DNA of 5,151 nucleotides from an uncultured Solirubrobacterales bacterium (GTDB lineage: Bacteria; Actinomycetota; Thermoleophilia; Solirubrobacterales; Solirubrobacteraceae): assembly GCA_903959665.1 (NCBI GenBank), contig CAJBXY010000126.1, positions 1 to 5,151 on the forward strand, read 5' to 3'. Positions 1-5,151 of this stretch are shown here, piece by piece (positions within the stretch are counted from its first letter, which is position 1; each line of letters starts with the position of its first letter). The notes under the pieces were generated by a model, which worked only from the letters and a program-made list of their open reading frames with translations, was not told where the DNA came from and did not search any database. The position numbers and the translations under genes are program-made.

Positions 1-939
1 CGCCCGCGCGGGGTTTCCGGTCCGCAGCGCCAGGCGCCCGACCCGCTCCCACGCATCGGCGTCCTGCGGCGCCAGCGCGGCGGCCCGCTCGGCCGCTTCG
101 CTGGCGAGGTCAAAGGCTCGCATCTGCTCGTAGATCCGCGAGGCGAAGCGCTGCGGCGCGGGGCGCTGAGGCTCAACCCTCGCCCACGCGCGGACGGCGC
201 GCGCGGCCGCATCGATCTCGCCGTCCTGCCAGAAGGCGAAGGTCATCAGTCGCAGCACCGCCGGGTTCTCAGGATCGGCGTCGCGGGCGTAGATCAGCCG
301 CTGGGCGGCGAGCCCATAGTCGCCTTCGGCCAGTGCGTGGCGGGCGGCCGTCATAAAGCGCTCGACGCGGTCGGCGCCAGGGTCGGGCTTTGAGAAGTCG
401 ACGAACTGCAGGCTGTCGGCCGGAACGGTCCGCACGCCGGGCTGGAAGCTGACGCGCGCCCACTGCTGAATGTCGTCGCCATCGCCGGTGAAGTAGATCC
501 CGCTGACGGTTCCCACTCCCCACTCCGGGTACGAGAGGCAGCGGGCGTAGCGGTGGACGACCGAGTGGTCGGGAACCTGCGATGAGAACGGGTCGTTGAC
601 CTTGCGGTCCTTGTCCGACTCCTGGCGGCGCTGCTCGGCCTCCCAGGCGCGCTGCCCTTCCTCGGCGCGGGCCTTGCGCGCCGCGGCGGCGCTGACCTTG
701 ACGGCGTTAGCGCTGACGCGGCCGCCGCGCAGCGTCGCGGCCAGCTGCTCGAGCTGGTCGGCGGCGCGGTTGATCGCCTGCAGATGGCGTTCGTGCGCGG
801 CCTGTTTGCCGGGCGGCGCTAGGTCCGGGTGCCAAACCTTCGCTTGGCGGCGGCGAGCCAGCTGAACGTCGCGCTTGTCGAACGGCGGCGTCAGCTCCAA
901 GAGGAGCGTCGACTGCTCGATGTCAAGCACATTGGACAT
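1..939 (-). CDS. J-domain protein with SH3/tudor-like middle section and TPR-like repeats (C-terminus cut by window edge)
   Basis: An open frame of 313 codons runs from the ATG at 939-937 to the left edge with no stop, so the C-terminus is missing. Residues about 10-66 form a J domain: the HPD tripeptide that J proteins use to stimulate DnaK/Hsp70 ATPase is at 37-39, after a basic helix (R29-R31, K34) and before a helix with the typical AIN at 55-57. There is no Gly/Phe-rich region and no CxxCxGxG zinc repeat, so this is a class III (DnaJ C-like) protein, not DnaJ. Residues 85-112 are a charged, helical linker. Residues about 127-181 (YPEWGVGTV at 137-145, then VPADSLQFV at 172-180) look like a small SH3/tudor-type barrel. 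From about 190 on, Ala-rich helix pairs resemble TPR repeats (DADPENPAV, then LAPQDADAW). It starts 12 bases after the permease stop and has no Shine-Dalgarno at a usual distance, which suggests translational coupling. The frame and J domain are clear; the cellular role is unknown. Confidence 0.88.
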   Translation of the reverse strand, partial: MSNVLDIEQSTLLLELTPPFDKRDVQLARRRQAKVWHPDLAPPGKQAAHERHLQAINRAADQLEQLAATLRGGRVSANAVKVSAAAARKARAEEGQRAWEAEQRRQESDKDRKVNDPFSSQVPDHSVVHRYARCLSYPEWGVGTVSGIYFTGDGDDIQQWARVSFQPGVRTVPADSLQFVDFSKPDPGADRVERFMTAARHALAEGDYGLAAQRLIYARDADPENPAVLRLMTFAFWQDGEIDAAARAVRAWARVEPQRPAPQRFASRIYEQMRAFDLASEAAERAAALAPQDADAWERVGRLALRTGNPARA

Positions 940-951
940 AAGCGCTAAACG

Positions 952-1749
952 CTAGTCGATCAGCTTTCTCTCCATCGCCGCAATCGCGACGCGCCACATC
1001 AGCAGGCCGAAGATGATCAGGAAGGCGAAGTTCCAAACGTCGGCCCAGCCCTCCCAGCCAAAGGCTGCGTGGCGAACCAGCTGCACGCAGTGGAAGAGCG
1101 GATTGAGCTGCGCCAGCGCCTGCACCCAGCCAGGCAGCCCGGTCAGCGGGAAGAAGGTGCCGGCGACAAGGAATAGCGGCGTGATCACGGCGCTGGTGAC
1201 GTAGTTGAAGTTCTCAATCCCTTTCAGCCACCCAGCGATCGCCACGCCGGTACAGGCCCAGCCGTAACCGGCGACGAAGTTGATCGCCGGCACGGCGAGC
1301 ATCCCCCAGCTGGGATCAAGGCCAAAAACGAGGCCGACCAGCAGCGGCGCGCAGCCATAGACCGAGGCGCGCATCGCCAGCCAGAGCGCCTCGCCGGTGA
1401 CCAGCTCTTCGGTGTCTACCGGGGCGGCGAGAATCGCGTCGTAGGTGTGTTGGAACTTGTACTTGATGAAGGTGCCGAACATCGCCGGGAAGATGCTCGA
1501 GAAGAGGACAGCCGTGGCAACAGTGCCGGTGGCAACAAAATCGATGTAGTCGTAGCCGCCAACGACCGAAACGAGCGAACCGAAGCCAAAGCCGAAGGCC
1601 AGCAGGTAGATCGTCGGCTCAACCGTCGAGGAGAAGGTCGTCGAGCGCCAGTAAGAGGAGAAGTTGATGATCTCGCGCACCAGCACGCCGCCGATCGCCG
1701 TCCGCTCAAGGCGGCCCGGATCGCGCTCTTCCAGCTCCGCCGTGCTCAC
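952..1749 (-). CDS. ABC-2 type exporter permease, NodJ/DrrB-like
   Basis: This 265-residue inner-membrane protein is the transmembrane half of an ABC exporter. Six hydrophobic segments can be read at roughly 36-60, 68-92, 121-143, 150-174, 183-203 and 236-257. The N-terminal 25 residues are polar and cytoplasmic, and a polar loop (KYKFQHTYDAILAAP, 96-110) follows the second segment at the usual site of contact with the ATPase. Residues 192-231 carry the ABC-2/NodJ signature: GTFFPL, then LPGW, then LNPLFH, then R226. Family members export lipo-oligosaccharides (NodJ), anthracyclines (DrrB) or surface polysaccharide and lipid; the substrate here cannot be read from sequence. The start is a GTG at 1749-1747 that overlaps the ATPase stop as GTGA and is preceded by a GAGGAG ribosome site 5 bases away. 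Length is normal for the family. The pair with the upstream ATPase is a standard two-gene exporter. Confidence 0.93.
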   Translation of the reverse strand: MSTAELEERDPGRLERTAIGGVLVREIINFSSYWRSTTFSSTVEPTIYLLAFGFGFGSLVSVVGGYDYIDFVATGTVATAVLFSSIFPAMFGTFIKYKFQHTYDAILAAPVDTEELVTGEALWLAMRASVYGCAPLLVGLVFGLDPSWGMLAVPAINFVAGYGWACTGVAIAGWLKGIENFNYVTSAVITPLFLVAGTFFPLTGLPGWVQALAQLNPLFHCVQLVRHAAFGWEGWADVWNFAFLIIFGLLMWRVAIAAMERKLID

Positions 1750-2681
1750 GCGATCTCCTCGCCGGTCAGCAGCACAAAAACGTCCTCGAGGTTGGCCGGC
1801 CTGCGCTCACCGGCCGGCGCGCGGCCATCGGCGTCATCGAGCCCAAGCACGGCGATCGAAGTGCCGGTGCGGCGGGTCGGAAAGCCCTCCTTCGCCATCT
1901 CGGCCTCAACCTCAACGAGCCGCTCCGGCGAGCCGTAGATCTCAACCGCATCGCGCCCGGCGTGCTCGGCGACAAGCTCGGTCGGCGCGCCGACGGCGAC
2001 GGCAGAGCCGTGCGAGACGATCGTGACCGAATCACAGAGCCGCTCGGCCTCCTCGATGTAGTGAGTTGACATCAGGATTGAAACGCCCTCGCTGCGCAGC
2101 AGATCGATCAGCGCCCAGAGCTCCTGGCGCACCTGCGGATCAAGGCCAACGGTCGGCTCATCAAGCAGCACAAGCTGCGGCTGGTGAATTAGCGAACGGC
2201 CGATCAAGAGCCGCCGCCGCATTCCGCCGGAGAGCTCATCGACCTTTGAGTCGCGACGCTGACCGAGGTTGGCGATCCTCAGTACGCGCTCGATTGCAGC
2301 CTTGCGCTTGGCCTTCGGCACGCGGTAGAGGTGCGAGAAGACGACGAGGTTCTGCTCAACCGTGAGCGTCGTGTCGAGGTTGTCGAGCTGCGGCACGACG
2401 CCCATCCGCGCGCGCGCCGCCTTCGAGTCGCCGGGCAGCTCGTGGCCGAGCACCGTGATCTGCCCTTCGTCGGCAATCGTCTGCGCCGTCAGCATCCGCA
2501 TCGTCGTTGATTTTCCGGCGCCGTTGGGGCCGAGCAGGCCAACGCAGCGGCCTTCGGGAACAACTAGATCAAGCCCGTTGACGGCCGTAATTTCGCCGTA
2601 GCGCTTGACGACGTGGCTTAGCTCGAGTGCGTGGGCAGCTGATGGCACGTCGAAAGGATCGCAGGCCGCTCTATCGTTCAT
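1746..2681 (-). CDS. ABC exporter ATP-binding protein, NodI/DrrA-like
   Basis: This 311-residue cytoplasmic ATPase should power export through the adjacent permease. All nucleotide-binding motifs are intact: Walker A GPNGAGKST at 51-59, Q-loop Q98, signature LSGGM at 150-154, Walker B LVLLDEP at 170-176 with catalytic E175, D-loop GLD at 179-181, and H-loop H207 (STHYIEEAE). The signature LSGGM followed by RRR, and the C-terminal tail (LEDVFVLLTGEEI at 298-310), are typical of the NodI/DrrA branch. Residues about 225-311 form the usual accessory C-terminal domain. The ATPase fold begins near residue 18, so residues 1-17 are a poorly conserved extension. The ATG at 2681-2679 is preferred because a GGTGAG ribosome site lies 8 bases upstream; a GTG at codon 12 (2648-2646) is possible but has no such site. 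It is the first gene of the minus-strand operon and starts 4 bp from the divergent ettA. Substrate is unknown. Confidence 0.94.
   Translation of the reverse strand: MNDRAACDPFDVPSAAHALELSHVVKRYGEITAVNGLDLVVPEGRCVGLLGPNGAGKSTTMRMLTAQTIADEGQITVLGHELPGDSKAARARMGVVPQLDNLDTTLTVEQNLVVFSHLYRVPKAKRKAAIERVLRIANLGQRRDSKVDELSGGMRRRLLIGRSLIHQPQLVLLDEPTVGLDPQVRQELWALIDLLRSEGVSILMSTHYIEEAERLCDSVTIVSHGSAVAVGAPTELVAEHAGRDAVEIYGSPERLVEVEAEMAKEGFPTRRTGTSIAVLGLDDADGRAPAGERRPANLEDVFVLLTGEEIA
1755..1760 (-). promoter_or_regulatory. Shine-Dalgarno of the permease gene
   Basis: On the minus strand this reads GAGGAG, 5 bases before the GTG start at 1749. It lies inside the last codons of the ATPase gene. It decides the permease start and, with the GTGA stop/start overlap, supports coupled and roughly equal synthesis of the two exporter subunits. 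Confidence 0.8.
2672..2677 (+). promoter_or_regulatory. Possible -10 box for a leaderless ettA transcript
   Basis: TATCGT fits the TANNNT pattern of actinobacterial -10 boxes. It ends 8 bases before the ettA ATG at 2686, so transcription would begin at or next to the start codon. No good -35 hexamer is visible at 16-19 bases spacing (the region around 2648-2655 is a poor match). This is inference from spacing plus the absence of a ribosome site. The box lies in the first codons of the divergent ATPase gene. Confidence 0.25.
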
Positions 2682-2685
2682 CGCA

Positions 2686-4341
<1,656 letters not shown>

Positions 4342-4348
4342 ACCGAAG

Positions 4349-5151
4349 ATGATCGAGATCTCACTCTTCACCGACCCTGCCTGCCCGTGGGCCTTCTCGG
4401 CTGAACCATTCCGGCGCAAGATCGAATGGCTCTACGGCGACCACGCGGCTTGGGAGCTTGTGATGGTTGGCCTAAGAGAAGACCCGGCCGAATTAGAGGC
4501 GAAGGGATTTACGCCGGCAATGATGGCTGCCGCCGCGAAGCAGATCGCTGCCGCTCACGGAATGCCGATCGACAGCAGCGAGCGCGAACGTCTTAACGCA
4601 ACGCTGCCGGCCTGCCGCGCCGTCGTCGCCGCGCGGCTTAACTCCCCGGGCCACCAGCAGACGCTGCTGCGCGCAATTCAGGTGCGTGGCTTTGCCGGTG
4701 AAATGATCGACGAGCCAGCAACAATTGCCGCCGCCGCAGCCGACGCCGAAATCGACGCGCATGACTTGGAGCAGTGGTCAGCGCAGGGCGAGACGCTGGC
4801 AGCACTGGCTACCGACATGCAGCGCGCGCGCCACCCGCTGCCAGCCGCGCTGGTTCTCGACGAGCGCCTCGCCGACTGGGAAGGCGGCCGCCGCTACACC
4901 TGCCCCTCGTACGAGATCAGAGTTGACGGTGGCGAGCCGATCGTGATCCCCGGCTTCCAACCTTGGGCCGTTTACGACGTCGCACTAGCCAACCTCGCCC
5001 CCGAGACGCCGCGGCGCGCGGCTCCGGAGAGCGTCAGCGAGGTGCTCGAGTGGGCCGCCGAGCCGCTCGCAACGCGCGAAGTCGCCGTTGTGATGGGAAT
5101 CGAGCATGACGAGGCAGCTACCGCTCTTGCCGAGGTCGCTCAGCGCCGCGA
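4349..5151 (+). CDS. DsbA-like thioredoxin-fold protein with a single active-site cysteine (C-terminus cut by window edge)
   Basis: The frame is open from the ATG at 4349 to the right edge (267 full codons), so the end is missing. The N-terminus is a first beta strand (IEISLFTD) leading to the motif DPACPWAF, residues 9-16. This is the active-site position of DsbA/FrnE/HCCA-isomerase proteins, but the usual second cysteine is Ala15, leaving C12 alone. A helical insertion follows (about 50-165), and TCPSY at 184-188 supplies the likely cis-proline (P186) of the thioredoxin fold. Other cysteines are C89 and C185. There is no signal peptide, so it should be cytoplasmic. Residues about 226-267 (VSEVLEW, then TREVAVVMG) are helical and resemble a small helix-turn-helix-like tail. 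Disulfide exchange by a CxxC mechanism is unlikely; a glutathione- or mycothiol-type transferase, isomerase or peroxidase-like role is possible but unproven. It follows ettA by 7 bases. The fold assignment is good; the function is uncertain. Confidence 0.85.
   Translation, partial: MIEISLFTDPACPWAFSAEPFRRKIEWLYGDHAAWELVMVGLREDPAELEAKGFTPAMMAAAAKQIAAAHGMPIDSSERERLNATLPACRAVVAARLNSPGHQQTLLRAIQVRGFAGEMIDEPATIAAAAADAEIDAHDLEQWSAQGETLAALATDMQRARHPLPAALVLDERLADWEGGRRYTCPSYEIRVDGGEPIVIPGFQPWAVYDVALANLAPETPRRAAPESVSEVLEWAAEPLATREVAVVMGIEHDEAATALAEVAQRR

Noticed and set aside
941..953. Short inverted repeat AGCG/CGCT between the permease stop and the J-protein start
   Set aside because: A 4-bp stem is too weak for a terminator and there is no T-tract; it is expected by chance.
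1447..1938. A 163-codon plus-strand frame across the permease/ATPase junction
   Set aside because: It is antisense to two well-supported genes, is Arg/Ser/Ala-rich, and has no motif or ribosome site that supports it.
2605..2685. Upstream extension of ettA to a TTG, adding 27 residues
   Set aside because: The extra residues overlap the divergent ATPase gene and do not resemble the EttA N-terminus, whereas the ATG at 2686 gives the family-typical start.
4493..4762. 89-codon minus-strand frame within the DsbA-like gene
   Set aside because: It is antisense to a coherent thioredoxin-fold reading frame and has no recognisable features.

Overview
This is a GC-rich bacterial window with tightly packed genes, and it looks actinobacterial. 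The EttA protein has an actinobacterial-looking C-terminal tail (RPHRISYKRLTR). The J-domain protein and the single-cysteine DsbA-like protein resemble, from memory, proteins of Thermoleophilia/Solirubrobacterales; I could not search to confirm this lineage. No RNA genes, mobile elements, CRISPR arrays or strong intrinsic terminators were seen, and no non-coding stretch exceeds 12 bases.

Minus-strand half (1-2681): three genes read right to left and look like one operon. They are an ABC exporter ATPase of the NodI/DrrA type (2681 to 1746), its ABC-2 membrane partner of the NodJ type (1749 to 952, overlapping the ATPase by 4 bases as GTGA), and a J-domain protein with a small beta-barrel-like middle section and TPR-like helical repeats (starting at 939 and running off the left edge). 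The first two should form a drug or lipid/glycolipid exporter. The third is a possible DnaK co-chaperone or scaffold whose link to the exporter is only positional.

Plus-strand half (2686-5151): ettA, encoding the ABC-F translation factor EttA, begins four bases from the exporter start on the opposite strand. Seven bases after ettA comes a DsbA-like thioredoxin-fold protein with one active-site cysteine (CPWA), which runs off the right edge.

The most notable point is the divergent junction. Only 4 bp separate the two start codons, so each gene's promoter and leader must lie inside the other's coding sequence. A perfect 17-bp inverted repeat sits inside ettA where the exporter promoter region should be, and ettA has no Shine-Dalgarno sequence but has a TANNNT box suited to a leaderless transcript. 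I see no strong evidence of a wholly new multi-gene system.
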